This document shows, piece after piece, positions 28,321 to 38,593 of a DNA stretch of 64,000 nt (position 1 is the stretch's first letter; each line of letters opens with the position of its first letter). The position numbers and the translations under genes were made by a program. Source of the DNA: Yersinia vastinensis (GTDB taxonomy: Bacteria; Pseudomonadota; Gammaproteobacteria; Enterobacterales; Enterobacteriaceae); the NCBI RefSeq assembly GCF_902726565.1, contig NZ_CACVAF010000004.1, forward strand, positions 124,001 through 188,000, in the 5' to 3' direction. A model generated the notes under the pieces. The model ran no database searches and had not been told where the DNA came from. It saw only the letters and a list, made by a program, of their open reading frames with translations.

Positions 28321-29550
28321 TTAATCGACGTGGCCGAGTGTTTGCCTCAGGCGGTTAGCCCATCCTGCCGCCGCCGTGTTGAAGAGGAGACTAAGCACTT
28401 GATTATAATTGATACCAAGTGTCAATAACGGGCTAAGATGCTGATAGCTAAAGCGCTCCGGTGCGCGGGTCAATTCGGCAGCAACCGAAATCAGTGAGTG
28501 GGTAACTGTCCCTGATGATTGTGCAGCCAGCGCGCCATCAACATCCACCTGCAGCGCGGCTAATAACGGTGCATTTCCGGCAATTTGTTGCAGTTTCTGC
28601 TGATGTTGGGCCTGACAGTACCGACTGCCATTGATACGGGCACTGACCAATGAGACCCACTCCAGCCCACCAGTGAGAGCAGCATCGGATAGCTCTCGCT
28701 GTGAGTGATATAGCTGGAGGGCCATCTCGCGATAGGCAGGCAAACTTTGCTGATGATATGCTAACAATTGTTCCAGCGTCAGTTCCGCATCATCAAGCTC
28801 TTCTTCTGTTAAGGTCGTATTTTCTTCCCATCCGGGTAACCAGCCTTGCCATATGGCGTTCGCGTTGGGTAACTGAACGGCTATGGCGTCGTCCATTCGC
28901 GGGAAGCCGGGTAACATGACGGTCGGATAACCCGCCAGTGCAGAAACTCCCGCCACGACTCGTGCCTGATAGCCTATAAAGCCAATTATCTGCGATAAAA
29001 CAATAATATCGGTGTGCGTTAAACCTACATCGGCCAACTGTTGCAGCGCATGTTGATCGATCAGTGTCGGCTGACTGGCAAGCTGGCGGGCATATTGGGT
29101 GATTTGTGTTAGCCGCATATTACTTTCCCGTGATGCATCCGGGCTAGGGAGTGGGGTAAGGCGCTCAGCATAGTGGCTACATAATCGCTGAACCCCCGTA
29201 ACTTGTGCGACAGTTAATGCGCTACTCAAGCGGTCATAGAGTGAAAAGGTACTGTTATGGTCTGGTTCAACAATCGTTGGAAAAAGCGCGTGATACATGG
29301 CCTCTGAAGCCAATAATATAGGGGTATGGTGCGTGAATGCGTCATCAAATGTGTCTGGCATACCGGCTACACACCCAAGTAGAAAAATACCCTTTTCGGG
29401 GACGTTTTCAGCCGGTAGCGAATAGTCGAGGTTACTACTATTCACTGCTCCACTTGCGTCAGCAATTTGTGCTGCAACGATCTCCAGACTGCCGCTGCGC
29501 TGAGTCTCATGATACCAATGGGCATTATCGTGGCGTCTAAATTGCACCAT
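28321..29550 (-). CDS. Two-domain AhpD-like (CMD) protein
   Basis: A 409-residue cytoplasmic protein with two regions resembling the carboxymuconolactone decarboxylase/AhpD fold. The first ends LTHTDIIVLSQIIGFIGYQARVVAGVSALAG (about 180-210) and has no cysteine pair. The second contains LEWVSLVSARINGSRYCQAQHQQ, where the AhpD motif CxxCxxxH appears as Ser309-x-x-Cys312-x-x-x-His316. The proteins I recall with these domains are separate CMD/peroxidase-related families; here they seem fused in one chain. I chose the ATG at 29550 because GGAGGT lies six bases upstream. A peroxidase or antioxidant role is possible but weakened by the missing cysteine. Confidence 0.72.
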   Translation of the reverse strand: MVQFRRHDNAHWYHETQRSGSLEIVAAQIADASGAVNSSNLDYSLPAENVPEKGIFLLGCVAGMPDTFDDAFTHHTPILLASEAMYHALFPTIVEPDHNSTFSLYDRLSSALTVAQVTGVQRLCSHYAERLTPLPSPDASRESNMRLTQITQYARQLASQPTLIDQHALQQLADVGLTHTDIIVLSQIIGFIGYQARVVAGVSALAGYPTVMLPGFPRMDDAIAVQLPNANAIWQGWLPGWEENTTLTEEELDDAELTLEQLLAYHQQSLPAYREMALQLYHSQRELSDAALTGGLEWVSLVSARINGSRYCQAQHQQKLQQIAGNAPLLAALQVDVDGALAAQSSGTVTHSLISVAAELTRAPERFSYQHLSPLLTLGINYNQVLSLLFNTAAAGWANRLRQTLGHVD

Positions 29551-29940
29551 AGTGACCTCCGTTAAGGGCAGCAACACATCAAAGTGAAAGGTAACGATGA
29601 GTTAATTACCGTAGCCTGATAGGCCAGATGCGAATGATTGATTAACGCGGTATCAAATGAGGAGCAATACAAAGTGCGAGGTATCAACATCGGCAAGATA
29701 TCCTGTCGTTTTATGGAATGAACACAGTGGATATCATTGCTGATTGGCATGGCGAGATAAAATAATGTTAAACCATAATCCATAACCAAAAGTAATAACA
29801 TATTATTATATATAACAAAAATGTTGTTACGTTAGCGAATAATTGATTATAGAAATTGGCGTGACAGAGAAGATCCGCGATGGGCAACTCGCGGATGAGA
29901 AAGAGATATTTTGTGCAGTAGATTAGCTCGGTATCAACGG
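29551..29940. other. Intergenic region between the CMD gene and fabI
   Basis: This 390-base region holds the CMD-gene promoter at one end and the fabI 3-prime hairpin (29873-29896) at the other. The middle is AT-rich and shows no ORF I would support. Confidence 0.5.
29873..29896 (-). terminator. Hairpin downstream of fabI
   Basis: ATCCGCGA (29873-29880) pairs with TCGCGGAT (29889-29896) over an eight-base loop; the minus-strand continuation is only mildly T-rich. Confidence 0.6.
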
Positions 29941-30738
29941 CTATTCTGGTTTTTTCAGGTTTAATTCATTCATTGCTGCAATACTGAAACCGCCATCTAC
30001 ATGCAGGATTTCGCCCGTAATACCGGCGGCTAAATCAGAACACAAAAATGCAGCGGGGTTACCAACATCCTCAATAGTGACGGTGCGACGGATCGGCGTC
30101 ACGGCTTCGCAATGTGCCAGCATCTTGCGGAAACTATCAATGCCTGAAGCTGCCAGTGTGCGAATTGGCCCGGCAGAGATGCCGTTGACACGGATACCTT
30201 CCGGGCCGAGAGCATTCGCCATATAACGCACGTTGGCTTCCAAAGACGCTTTTGCTAAACCCATTACGTTATAGTTTGGAATGGCGCGTTCAGCACCCAA
30301 ATAGGTCAGAGTCAGCAGGGCAGAATTCGGATTAAGCATAGTTCGACAGGCTTTCGCCATAGCAACAAAACTGTAGGAGCTAATGTCATGCGCAATACCA
30401 AAACCTTCGCGGGTGACGGCATCAACATAATCGCCTTTTAACTGGTCAGCCGGCGCAAAACCGATGGAGTGTACGAAGCCATCAAATTTCGGCCAAGATT
30501 GGCCTAAATCAGTAAATAATTGCGCGATACTTTCATCTTGTGCGACGTCACAGGGGAAGATCAGTTTAGAGCCTAAGGCCGCAGCAAATTCTTCAACACG
30601 GCCTTTTAATTTGTCATTTTGGTATGTGAAGGCCAGTTCGGCCCCCTCACGATGCATGGCTTGCGCGATACCATAGGCAATGGACAATTTGCTGGCGACA
30701 CCTGTTATCAAAATGCGTTTGCCGGTAAGAAAACCCAT
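29941..30738 (-). CDS. fabI: Enoyl-[acyl-carrier-protein] reductase FabI
   Basis: A 265-residue NADH-dependent reductase of fatty-acid elongation, a short-chain dehydrogenase. The nucleotide-binding start is [37 protein letters not shown] follows, and the catalytic Tyr/Lys pair sits in [16 protein letters not shown]. It is the target of triclosan-type inhibitors in related bacteria; the Gly of HSIGFAP, where resistance changes are known, is wild type. It reads away from sapF with 101 bases between the start and the sapF stop. Confidence 0.97.
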   Translation of the reverse strand: MGFLTGKRILITGVASKLSIAYGIAQAMHREGAELAFTYQNDKLKGRVEEFAAALGSKLIFPCDVAQDESIAQLFTDLGQSWPKFDGFVHSIGFAPADQLKGDYVDAVTREGFGIAHDISSYSFVAMAKACRTMLNPNSALLTLTYLGAERAIPNYNVMGLAKASLEANVRYMANALGPEGIRVNGISAGPIRTLAASGIDSFRKMLAHCEAVTPIRRTVTIEDVGNPAAFLCSDLAAGITGEILHVDGGFSIAAMNELNLKKPE

Positions 30739-30839
30739 ATTAATTATCCTTTTATGTCAGTTATCCAGACGAGTCATGGTTTCTGTCTCTGGTCGAGATT
30801 TTTCAACATGCGATATGTGTCAACACAGTAGCGATAGCA

Positions 30840-31655
30840 TTAAAAGTTACCCGTGTCCCGGCGCCAAGCATCTGCGGTTAATGCTTCGCCAAAATGGCTG
30901 GAAATCAATCGCTTGGTGAGGTCGTGCAGTGGGGCGGCCAACACTTCTGCGGTACTGCCACGCTCCACCACTTCTCCTTCATGCATCACAATCACCTGGT
31001 CACTGATATGTTTCATCATCCCCAGATGCTGAGTCACATAAATGTAAGAGATGCCGTGCTTTTCCTGTAGCTCTAACATCAGATTAATAATCTGTGAGCG
31101 CATGGACATATCCAGTGATGCTAGCGCTTCATCAGCAACGATGACTTTAGGTTGCAGTATTAATGCTCGCGCCAGTGCAATACGCTGTTTCTGCCCGGAG
31201 GCTAACATATGTGGGTAGTAATTTGCGTGATCGGGTAACAACCCCACTTGCCGTAATGTCTGGTAGATGCGTTGCTCGCGTGCTGCGGCATCTAAATCGG
31301 TATTCAGCTTTAGTGGGGCATCCAGCAATTGGCCGATACGTTGGCGCGGATTCAGTGAGGTGCTGGGATCTTGGAAAATCATGCGAATGCGCTGGCTACG
31401 ATAAGCGTAGTCGCCGTAGACCAGACGGTGGTCATCAATTAATAATTCGCCTTGAGTGGGTTCAATCATGCCAGACAGCATTTTGGCTAAAGTGGATTTA
31501 CCTGAACCGTTTTCGCCAATCACGGCCAGTGTTTGCCCCTCACGCAGAGTAAAGCTGACCGATTTAACGGCTTCAACATGTTGACGACGGAATAACCCCG
31601 TACGATAGCGGAAGGTTTTGCTCAGGTTACGGACTTCGAGCAGGGTCTCAGCCAT
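30840..31655 (-). CDS. sapF: Sap transporter ATPase SapF
   Basis: A 271-residue ABC ATPase, the second nucleotide-binding subunit of the Sap peptide transporter. Walker A is IGENGSGKST, the signature is LASGQKQRIALARA, Walker B is VIVADEALASLD. It is the last gene of sapABCDF; its ATG overlaps the sapD stop (TAATG). The Sap system takes up or resists antimicrobial peptides in several pathogens, and SapBCDF has been reported to export putrescine in E. coli. The ribosome site lies inside sapD (GGAGC), fitting coupled translation. Confidence 0.95.
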   Translation of the reverse strand: MAETLLEVRNLSKTFRYRTGLFRRQHVEAVKSVSFTLREGQTLAVIGENGSGKSTLAKMLSGMIEPTQGELLIDDHRLVYGDYAYRSQRIRMIFQDPSTSLNPRQRIGQLLDAPLKLNTDLDAAAREQRIYQTLRQVGLLPDHANYYPHMLASGQKQRIALARALILQPKVIVADEALASLDMSMRSQIINLMLELQEKHGISYIYVTQHLGMMKHISDQVIVMHEGEVVERGSTAEVLAAPLHDLTKRLISSHFGEALTADAWRRDTGNF

Positions 31656-32647
31656 TATTGCTCCTCCAAGTTTAAGGGGAAGTGGCAGGCAAAGGCATGA
31701 TTTTTAACCGATCGTAAGCGTGGTGTTTCAATACAGGTTTTCTGTGCATAAGGGCAGCGAGGCCCCAGACGGCAGCCGACCGGCAAATGTTCCAGTGATG
31801 GAATCGCCCCCGGTAAAGTATTCAGCCGGCTTTTATGGGGTAAAGAACGGCCAAAATCGGGCATCGCGCGGATCAGCGCTTGAGTATAGGGGTGGTGTGG
31901 GGAGGCCAGCAGCTCCTCGCAAACGGCACTTTCTACAGTTTGGCCACAATACAGCACATTGACCCGTGTCGCCCATTTACTCATCATCTGCAAATCATGG
32001 CTGATCAGCAAAATAGTGGTGTTGTTGTTTTGGTTCAGTCGGGCCAGCAGGCGGAAAATTTGCGCCTGAGTGGTCGGTTCCATTGCATTGGTCGGTTCAT
32101 CAGCGATCAGTAGTCGTGGCTGGTTTGCCAAGGCGATCGCTATCATCACTTTCTGGCATTCCCCTTCAGTCAGTTCATAAGGGTAGCTGCGCATAATATC
32201 TTTGTGGTCTTTGATACCCACACGGTGTAACAACTCAATAGCTCGACGTTGACGCCAATGAAATCGTTGCCACCAGCGGCCTTTGTAAGTCCAGCCGGGA
32301 ATAGCTTGCAACAGTTGCCGACCAATACTCTCAGAAGGGTCCAGACAAGATTGCGGCTCCTGAAATATCATTGAGATATTATGGCCGATCACTTTACGCC
32401 GCTCGCGTGGCGTTAATTGCAGCAGATCAATGTCATCAAAGCGAAAACGGTCAGCTGTGATGCGCCAGTTATCTTTGCTGACCCCACAAATGGCCTTGGC
32501 AATCAAACTTTTACCCGATCCGGATTCACCCACTAAACCACGAACTTCCCCCTCCGTCAGCGTAATGCTAATACGGTCAACCGCTTTTACCATTCCCTCG
32601 GAGGTCATAAATTCGATGGTGAGGTTACGAATATCAAGTAATGGCAT
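31655..32647 (-). CDS. sapD: Sap transporter ATPase SapD
   Basis: A 330-residue ABC ATPase of the oligopeptide/dipeptide class. Walker A is [11 protein letters not shown]; the signature is degenerate ([15 protein letters not shown]), as in E. coli SapD; Walker B is [13 protein letters not shown]. The C-terminal oligopeptide-transporter extension holds a cysteine-rich segment ([21 protein letters not shown]) typical of Opp/Dpp ATPases, some of which carry an Fe-S cluster there. E. coli SapD also supports Trk potassium uptake. It overlaps sapC by one base. Confidence 0.95.
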   Translation of the reverse strand: MPLLDIRNLTIEFMTSEGMVKAVDRISITLTEGEVRGLVGESGSGKSLIAKAICGVSKDNWRITADRFRFDDIDLLQLTPRERRKVIGHNISMIFQEPQSCLDPSESIGRQLLQAIPGWTYKGRWWQRFHWRQRRAIELLHRVGIKDHKDIMRSYPYELTEGECQKVMIAIALANQPRLLIADEPTNAMEPTTQAQIFRLLARLNQNNNTTILLISHDLQMMSKWATRVNVLYCGQTVESAVCEELLASPHHPYTQALIRAMPDFGRSLPHKSRLNTLPGAIPSLEHLPVGCRLGPRCPYAQKTCIETPRLRSVKNHAFACHFPLNLEEQ

Positions 32648-33537
32648 TATTCCACCCCCGCATTGATTGCTCGGCGCATCCCATCACCCAATAGATTTAC
32701 CAGTAGCACACTGACCAAAATAGCCCCACCGGGGAGCATGACTGTCCACGGCGCAACATAGACTAAATCCAGTGAATCACCCAACATTGCTCCCCATTCG
32801 GGAGAGGGTAATTGCGCCCCAAGATCAAGAAAGCCTAAAGCAGCGATATCCAAAATGGCCATTGATAATGCACGGGTAAATTCTGTCACGAGTACGGCGG
32901 CGATATTAGGGAAAATGGCATAGGCCAAAATATGAGGTGTGGAAGCACCGTCCAAACGAGCAGCAATCACATACTCTTTATCTAACTCATCATGCACTGC
33001 GCTATAAATAGTTCGAACCATTCGGGGCAGCAGCGCCAGCCACACGGCAAACATAGCATGCTCTAAACTTGGCCCGACAAAGGCCACGACGATGATGGCG
33101 AGCAACAATGAGGGAATGGAGAGCAATGTATCGAGTACGTGATTAAGAATGGCTGAACGAAAACCATGAGTGATACCGGCAAAAACACCGAGCACTACAC
33201 CACACAGTGCGGCTGCAAGAGTGACCAACAGCGCGGAGCCATACGTTGATGCCGTTCCTGCCAATAAACGGCTTAAAATATCTCGACCTAAATCATCAGT
33301 GCCGAGGAAGAAAGAGACATTGCCATAACGCGACCAAGAGGGCGGGAGCAATTGATAACCCAAAAATTGTTGGTCGAGAGCATAAGGCGCTAATGTGCTA
33401 CCCAGTACACACAGCAATAGTAAGCCGAGGACGCCGTAAAAACCCACCATCGCCAGGCCATCAGAATAGAAAAGCCGCCAAGTATAGAGCAACGGGCTGG
33501 GCATTTTCTTCTCGCGGTAGACATTATCGAAGGGCAT
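32647..33537 (-). CDS. sapC: Sap transporter permease SapC
   Basis: A 296-residue inner-membrane permease of the BPD_transp_1 family, with an N-terminal membrane helix near 32-52 and the core helices from about 95 on. [18 protein letters not shown] and the EAA-type loop [24 protein letters not shown], where the ATPase docks, are visible. It overlaps the end of sapB by 14 bases, a sign of translational coupling. Confidence 0.95.
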   Translation of the reverse strand: MPFDNVYREKKMPSPLLYTWRLFYSDGLAMVGFYGVLGLLLLCVLGSTLAPYALDQQFLGYQLLPPSWSRYGNVSFFLGTDDLGRDILSRLLAGTASTYGSALLVTLAAALCGVVLGVFAGITHGFRSAILNHVLDTLLSIPSLLLAIIVVAFVGPSLEHAMFAVWLALLPRMVRTIYSAVHDELDKEYVIAARLDGASTPHILAYAIFPNIAAVLVTEFTRALSMAILDIAALGFLDLGAQLPSPEWGAMLGDSLDLVYVAPWTVMLPGGAILVSVLLVNLLGDGMRRAINAGVE

Positions 33538-34489
33538 ACCATTCCTTATGCTTTAACGGCGTCATCATTGCGCCCAGAATATCTGACAGTACGTTAATGA
33601 CGATGACCAACGAACCGACCACCATCACACCCGCTGAGATTGCGGCGTAATCTTGCTGACGAATGGCATTAATCAGCCAGCGGCCCAACCCCGGCCAGTT
33701 AAAGACCACTTCGGTTATCATCGCCAGCGTCAGCATGGTTGAAAACTGTAGCCCTAATTTAGGAATAATAGGTGGCAGCGCATTATGCAGCACATGGCGA
33801 CGAATAATAGTAAACCGTGATAAGCCACGGGTGGCCGCGGCTTTAATATAGTTTTGCCCGATAACATCATCGGTGCTGGTGCGCATCAAGCGGATAACTT
33901 CAGTTGTGGGGGCGACGGCCAGCGCAGTGATAGGCAAAATCATATGCTGAAGTGCGCTTATCATCATCTCTTTACGATAAGGTGAGGGTGATAACCATGC
34001 GTCAACCAACGCCAGCCCAGTGACAGGTTTCACCTGATATAACAGATCAAAACGGCCCGAGACGGGCAACCAGCCTAAATGCAACGAAAAGAACAACATC
34101 AGCAACAGAGCTAGCCAAAATACCGGGATTGAGAAGCCGAGCAATGCAATGGAGCTGATCGCGATATCGGCAAATTTACCGCGCATCACACCAGCAATAA
34201 TCCCTAATGGGATACCAACAAATAGCGCCAGCGTAAAGGCTAAAACACACAGTTCCATGGTGGCAGGAAAAGCTTCGCGCAATTGCTCGCTGATCGGTTG
34301 GCCATTAATGCTGGAAACGCCAAAGTCCCACTGAAATAGGCTACTGAAATAAAAACGGTAGGCATCCAACAGTGCAGCACCATTTAGCGGTGCGTGAGGG
34401 GTAAAGTAGCTCAGGCTAAAACTGACCAGTGATAGCATAAACAAGGTTATCACCAGCAGTAATAAGCGCCGTAAGGTGAAGATGATCAT
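33524..34489 (-). CDS. sapB: Sap transporter permease SapB
   Basis: A 321-residue permease subunit with six hydrophobic segments. The N-terminal helix ([24 protein letters not shown]) and the EAA-type loop [28 protein letters not shown] are those of oligopeptide permeases. It pairs with SapC in the membrane. Its ATG overlaps the sapA stop by four bases (ATGA). Confidence 0.95.
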   Translation of the reverse strand: MIIFTLRRLLLLVITLFMLSLVSFSLSYFTPHAPLNGAALLDAYRFYFSSLFQWDFGVSSINGQPISEQLREAFPATMELCVLAFTLALFVGIPLGIIAGVMRGKFADIAISSIALLGFSIPVFWLALLLMLFFSLHLGWLPVSGRFDLLYQVKPVTGLALVDAWLSPSPYRKEMMISALQHMILPITALAVAPTTEVIRLMRTSTDDVIGQNYIKAAATRGLSRFTIIRRHVLHNALPPIIPKLGLQFSTMLTLAMITEVVFNWPGLGRWLINAIRQQDYAAISAGVMVVGSLVIVINVLSDILGAMMTPLKHKEWYALR

Positions 34490-36138
34490 GGCTTTTTGCC
34501 CTCATCGCTCTCGCGGAACACGCCAGCAAAAGAAGAATTGCCAAACGGGCTTAATACCAAACCTTTAATATCATAGCGGTAAGCCTGTAGCCGTAAGGAT
34601 GATGCCAGTGGTAGCAGAGGTAATTGCTGCTCCAGAATGCGTTGAGCTTGCTGATAATATTCAATACGTGCCGATAATTGCTGGGAACGTAATGCTTTTT
34701 GCAGCAACTCATCAAATTCTGGATCACACCAGTGAGCATAGTTTGTTTGCGAACGAATTGCTGCACAGCTTAATAATGGTCGGAAGAAACTGTCGGGATC
34801 GTTACTGTCGGTTGACCAGCCAGAGAGCGTCAGATCGTGATTCATTTCCATCAGACGTGCTTCCTGGAAGCGTCCTTCGACGGGCACAATATTTACGGTA
34901 ATCCCAACTTGCGCTAAATCCGCTTGTATTAACTCCGCCGTTTTTAACGGGCTGGGGTTATAGGATTGCGATGCTGTAGGCACCCATAAGTTGAGTTGTA
35001 GCTTAGTAATCCCCAACTCTTTGAGTATCTCTTTGGCTTTTTCCGGATTATATTCAGTGACTTGAGCTTGGTTGTCGTAAGCCCATGATGCTCTTGGCAA
35101 AATAGAGGCTGCGGTCTCCGCCGTGCCATAATAAATTGATTGCATCAATCGCTGATTATTAATAGATAAAGCAATAGCCTGCCGTACTCGCGGATTATTT
35201 AGCGGAGGTTTGCGGGTATTGAACGCCAGATAGGCCACGTTCATGCCTGGGCGCAGTGTCAGCCGTAAGCGTGGATCATCACGTAAAATAGATAACTGGC
35301 TGGCTGCCGGATAAGCCAATACATCGCACTCGCCGGTCAGTAATTTAGATAGACGGCCAGTACCGCCAGCCCCCAGATCAATCACCACCTGAGGCATGCG
35401 TGGCAAGCCTTTCCAATAATCGCTATTTCTAAACAGGCGGATATATTGCCCAGAACGGTATTCGTTCAACAAGAACGGGCCGGTGCCAACAGGTTCACGG
35501 TCAATTTGTTCTTGGCGACCCTTTTGAGTTAAAACGTCAGCATACTCGGCAGAAAGTACCGGTGCATAATGTGTCGCCAGATGCCAAAGGAAGGAAGCGT
35601 CAGGAGCTTTTAGTTTAAATTCAACGGTATAGTCATCCAGTTTTTTGACGCTCTGGACCGCATCAGCAAATTGTAAACTATCAAAATAGGGATACTCCCC
35701 GCCGTTGACATCATGGTAAGGGTGATGTGAGTCAAATACCCGCTGGAAACTGAATACCACATCATCGGCATTCATCATCCGGGTGGGTTTGAACCAGTCA
35801 GTGGTCTGGAATGGGACATCTTTACGTAAATGAAAACGGTAAGTGGCACCGTTATCCAGCACTTGCCAACTTTCCGCTAATTCAGGGATGAGCCGATAAG
35901 TATAAGGGTCGACATCCAACAAACGGTCATAAAGTTGGGCGGCCAGTGTGTCGATGGTTAATCCGCTGCTCGCCATCTGCGGGTTAAAGGTATTAAGTAT
36001 CCCGCTGACACAATAGACAAAACCGCGCTGACGGATATCCGGCAGTGGTTGGGTAGGTTCGGCGGCTGGGGCAGGTTGTGCCAGCGCCGGAGTCGCAAGA
36101 CAAGCCAGCGACAGCATCCAAATCAGTAAAGCACGCAT
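34486..36138 (-). CDS. sapA: Periplasmic peptide-binding protein SapA
   Basis: A 550-residue solute-binding protein of the SBP_bac_5 family. A cleavable signal peptide ends near ALAQPAPA (about residue 20). The binding protein core includes [49 protein letters not shown] and [20 protein letters not shown]. It captures antimicrobial peptides or heme-like ligands for the SapBCDF complex in species studied. It is the first gene of the operon; E. coli has the puu gene cluster next to it, which is absent here, so pspF and ryhB are its neighbours. Confidence 0.95.
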   Translation of the reverse strand: MRALLIWMLSLACLATPALAQPAPAAEPTQPLPDIRQRGFVYCVSGILNTFNPQMASSGLTIDTLAAQLYDRLLDVDPYTYRLIPELAESWQVLDNGATYRFHLRKDVPFQTTDWFKPTRMMNADDVVFSFQRVFDSHHPYHDVNGGEYPYFDSLQFADAVQSVKKLDDYTVEFKLKAPDASFLWHLATHYAPVLSAEYADVLTQKGRQEQIDREPVGTGPFLLNEYRSGQYIRLFRNSDYWKGLPRMPQVVIDLGAGGTGRLSKLLTGECDVLAYPAASQLSILRDDPRLRLTLRPGMNVAYLAFNTRKPPLNNPRVRQAIALSINNQRLMQSIYYGTAETAASILPRASWAYDNQAQVTEYNPEKAKEILKELGITKLQLNLWVPTASQSYNPSPLKTAELIQADLAQVGITVNIVPVEGRFQEARLMEMNHDLTLSGWSTDSNDPDSFFRPLLSCAAIRSQTNYAHWCDPEFDELLQKALRSQQLSARIEYYQQAQRILEQQLPLLPLASSLRLQAYRYDIKGLVLSPFGNSSFAGVFRESDEGKKP

Positions 36139-36380
36139 AAACGCTTTCGCAGTAAGTAAGCAATACTCTTAGTGTACCGTAATCTGGCACGCCCCCCAAT
36201 CCATTGAGCAAAACAACTCTTTATTGCGCAGAACATCAGCGCACTTTGCTGGTTATTGCAGCAACTCACTGGAGTAACCAGTAAATTATTGTTTATTCAC
36301 TAAGAAATGATGGCGCAATTAGCCGCATGAGGGGATCTCGGCCAGAAATGCACATAATTCCAACAGAGTTAGTATGGAAA

Positions 36381-36395
36381 TGAGAAAAATTCTCA
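36381..36395. promoter_or_regulatory. Upstream Fur-type dyad of ryhB
   Basis: TGAGAAAAATTCTCA fits the 7-1-7 Fur core (TGANAATNATTNTCA) with one mismatch. Confidence 0.65.
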
Positions 36396-36404
36396 ACAAA
36401 GTGT

Positions 36405-36433
36405 TTGCAACTGCTATTGATAACCATTATCAT
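36405..36433 (+). promoter_or_regulatory. ryhB promoter with overlapping Fur box
   Basis: TTGCAA (-35, 36405-36410) and TATCAT (-10, 36428-36433) are 17 bases apart. The dyad TGATAACCATTATCA (36418-36432) covers the -10 and matches the Fur core with one mismatch. Confidence 0.8.
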
Positions 36434-36439
36434 CACTTT

Positions 36440-36548
36440 GCTCTTCAGGACAAAGCCAGTTGTTTCAGGCTTTTGACAGAAAAGCACGACATTGCTCACA
36501 TTGCTTCCAGTGTTTTTTTAAGCCAGCTCGGGTGCTGGCTTTTTTTTT
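36440..36548 (+). ncRNA. ryhB: Iron-responsive small RNA RyhB
   Basis: An Hfq-dependent sRNA made when iron is scarce; it represses mRNAs of iron-using proteins. The core AAAGCACGACATTGCTCACA followed by TTGCTTCCAGT is identical to E. coli RyhB. A 5-prime stem (AAAGCC/GGCTTT at 36452-36457 and 36468-36473) and the terminator AGCCAGC-TCGGGT-GCTGGCT plus eight T (36521-36548) complete it. The start at G36440 is inferred from a -10 seven bases upstream and gives 109 nt. It lies on the plus strand between minus-strand sapA and pspF. The ORF running through it is not a gene. Its core can pair with the sodB start region in this window. Confidence 0.95.
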
Positions 36549-36578
36549 GCCTGCAACTATGTCCCTTCATATAATCCA

Positions 36579-37607
36579 TTAAGGTTGCTCTCTATCCCCC
36601 GTCAGCATGGCATGCTTTTTTAGCATGCCGCGTAATTGATGGTAGGTTAGCCCCAGCAAATCCGCCGCCTTACGTTGATTAAATCGTGCCTGTTCAAGGG
36701 CATGCTTTAGCATCTGTTGTTCACTGTGATGTAACCATTGTTTAAGGTTGAGAGGGAGTGCGGGCAGGGTTGATAATGGTGCCGCTGCCATATCGACATT
36801 GTGGTTTTCGGCCATCGCGGTTTTCGTAGTCAGCCGGGGGGCAAAAGGATTAATAATAATATTATCCAGCGGCTGATTGCTGTCCCCATGGCGATAGACT
36901 GAACGTTCGACCACATTTTTAAGTTCACGTACATTGCCGGGCCATGGGTATTCCAATAGCTGCGATTTCGCCAGTGGTGTAAAACCGGGGAAAAGTGGCA
37001 AACCTAGCTCCCGGCACATCTGAATGGCAAAGTGTTCCGCCAGCAACATGATGTCTTGCTGTCGCTCACGTAAAGGGGGCAACTGCACCACATCAAAGGC
37101 GAGGCGGTCAAGTAAATCGGCGCGGAATTTTCCGGCAGCAGCTAAAGCGGGTAAATTGTCATTGGTCGCACACACAAGTCGAACATCGACTTGCAGTGGT
37201 TGACTGCCACCGACACGTTCTAAATGACCATACTCAATGACGCGCAGTAACTTTTCCTGCACTAACATGGGCGCAGTGGCCAATTCATCTAAAAACAGCG
37301 TGCCGCCGTCGGCTCGTTCAAAACGGCCCAGATGGCGCTTTTGTGCCCCGGTGAAAGCACCCGCTTCATGACCAAACAGTTCAGAATCGAGTAAATTTTC
37401 ATTCAGTGCGGCGCAGTTAAGTGAAATGAACGGCCCCTGCCAACGGTCAGATAAGTAGTGCAAACGGTGAGCAATCAGCTCTTTACCGGTTCCCCGCTCA
37501 CCAATCACCAATACGGGCTTATTCAGTTTTGCCAGCCCAGAAACTTGCTCCAGCACTTCAACAAACGAGTTTGCTTCACCTAACAGGTTTTCTACTTGCT
37601 CATTCAT
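36579..37607 (-). CDS. pspF: Phage shock protein activator PspF
   Basis: A 342-residue sigma-54 enhancer-binding protein that consists of the AAA+ domain and a DNA-binding domain, without an N-terminal receiver. Walker A is GERGTGKE, the sigma-54 contact loop is GAFTGA, Walker B is GGTLFLDE, and the Fis-type helix-turn-helix is at the end (NQRKAADLLGLTYHQLRGMLKK). PspA binds and inhibits it until the inner membrane is stressed. I chose the ATG at 37607, where the E. coli-like sequence begins; a TTG five codons earlier is possible. It is divergent from pspABCD. Confidence 0.95.
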   Translation of the reverse strand: MNEQVENLLGEANSFVEVLEQVSGLAKLNKPVLVIGERGTGKELIAHRLHYLSDRWQGPFISLNCAALNENLLDSELFGHEAGAFTGAQKRHLGRFERADGGTLFLDELATAPMLVQEKLLRVIEYGHLERVGGSQPLQVDVRLVCATNDNLPALAAAGKFRADLLDRLAFDVVQLPPLRERQQDIMLLAEHFAIQMCRELGLPLFPGFTPLAKSQLLEYPWPGNVRELKNVVERSVYRHGDSNQPLDNIIINPFAPRLTTKTAMAENHNVDMAAAPLSTLPALPLNLKQWLHHSEQQMLKHALEQARFNQRKAADLLGLTYHQLRGMLKKHAMLTGDREQP

Positions 37608-37713
37608 GATGAGATTCGCCAATAGTTGGTTAAAGTAATCACTCTACATTTTATCTCAAAACAAGCAAAAATATTTTTTTGTTATTTTTCAGTGCATTAA
37701 GTTTTATGAAAAG

Positions 37714-37730
37714 TTGGCACGACTCTTGAT
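37714..37730 (+). promoter_or_regulatory. Sigma-54 promoter of pspA
   Basis: TTGGCACGACTCTTGAT has GG at -24 and G at -12, twelve bases apart, close to the consensus TGGCACGN4TTGC. It lies 107 bases upstream of pspA, between pspF and pspA. Confidence 0.85.
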
Positions 37731-37837
37731 TATAGTTATCCCAAGAATGTGATGTGTTATTCCACAAAGCTATCGGAATGGATATAACCAGACGCCGGTA
37801 TATCAAAGAGCCAATAAGTTAAAAGAGGATGTAAATT

Positions 37838-38503
37838 ATGGGTATTTTTTCTCGTTTCGCCGATATCGTGAACGCCAACATCAATACATTACTGGATAAA
37901 GCTGAAGATCCGCAGAAATTGGTGCGGCTGATGATTCAGGAAATGGAAGATACGCTGGTTGAGATCCGCTCAACATCAGCCCGTGCGTTGGCAGAGAAAA
38001 AGCAGCTGCTACGCCGCATTGAAAACAGCGAAAGCTTGCAGCAAGAATGGCAGGATAAAGCCGAGCTGGCTCTGCGCAAAGATAAAGAAGACTTAGCTCG
38101 TGCGGCACTGATTGAAAAACAGAAGGTCGCGGACCTGATTAAAGTGCTGACGGGTGAAATGGCTGCTGTAGAAGAGACCCTAGAGCGCATGAAGCAGGAA
38201 ATCACGGAGTTAGAAAGTAAACTGACTGAAACGCGCGCGAGACAGCAAGCATTGACCTTGCGTCATCAGGCCGCTGCATCATCCCGTGATGTCCGCCGTC
38301 AGCTTGATAGTGGCAAGTTAGATGAGGCCATGGCACGTTTTGAGCAGTTTGAACGCCGCATTGACCACATGGAAGCAGAAGCTGAAACTGTGGGTGTTGG
38401 TAAACAAAAGTCGTTAGACAGTCAATTTGCCGAACTGAAAGCTGATGATGAAATTAGCAAGCAACTGGCTGCGCTGAAAGCGAAAATGAATTCAGCTGAG
38501 TAA
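37838..38503 (+). CDS. pspA: Phage shock protein A
   Basis: A 221-residue, almost entirely helical protein of the PspA/IM30 (ESCRT-III-like) family. It begins with an amphipathic membrane-binding helix ([29 protein letters not shown]), then a long coiled coil (about 25-185) rich in Glu, Lys, Arg and Gln. It inhibits PspF at rest and coats damaged inner membrane under stress. AGAGGAT precedes the ATG. It is the first gene of pspABCD-ycjXF, driven by the sigma-54 promoter. Confidence 0.97.
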   Translation: MGIFSRFADIVNANINTLLDKAEDPQKLVRLMIQEMEDTLVEIRSTSARALAEKKQLLRRIENSESLQQEWQDKAELALRKDKEDLARAALIEKQKVADLIKVLTGEMAAVEETLERMKQEITELESKLTETRARQQALTLRHQAAASSRDVRRQLDSGKLDEAMARFEQFERRIDHMEAEAETVGVGKQKSLDSQFAELKADDEISKQLAALKAKMNSAE

Positions 38504-38521
38504 GTTTTTATAATGCTATCG

Positions 38522-38542
38522 GGCCGCCAGGAAAAGGCGGCC
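38522..38542 (+). other. Hairpin between pspA and pspB
   Basis: GGCCGCC (38522-38528), loop AGGAAAA, GGCGGCC (38536-38542), without a T-run. It could lower expression of pspB and later genes relative to pspA or protect the pspA mRNA. Confidence 0.65.
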
Positions 38543-38593
38543 TGCAATGATAAAAATGCGGAAACCCGCTATCAAGATGATTAAGGGGAATGA

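Larger units (their letters stand above)
36139..36439. other. Region upstream of sapA and ryhB
   Basis: The sapA promoter is expected in the first part. The last 60 bases are the ryhB promoter with two Fur-type dyads. No ORF in between is supported. Confidence 0.55.

Noticed and set aside
36374-36574. A 66-residue plus-strand ORF between sapA and pspF
   Set aside because: It runs through the RyhB promoter, core and terminator; the sequence is explained by the sRNA.
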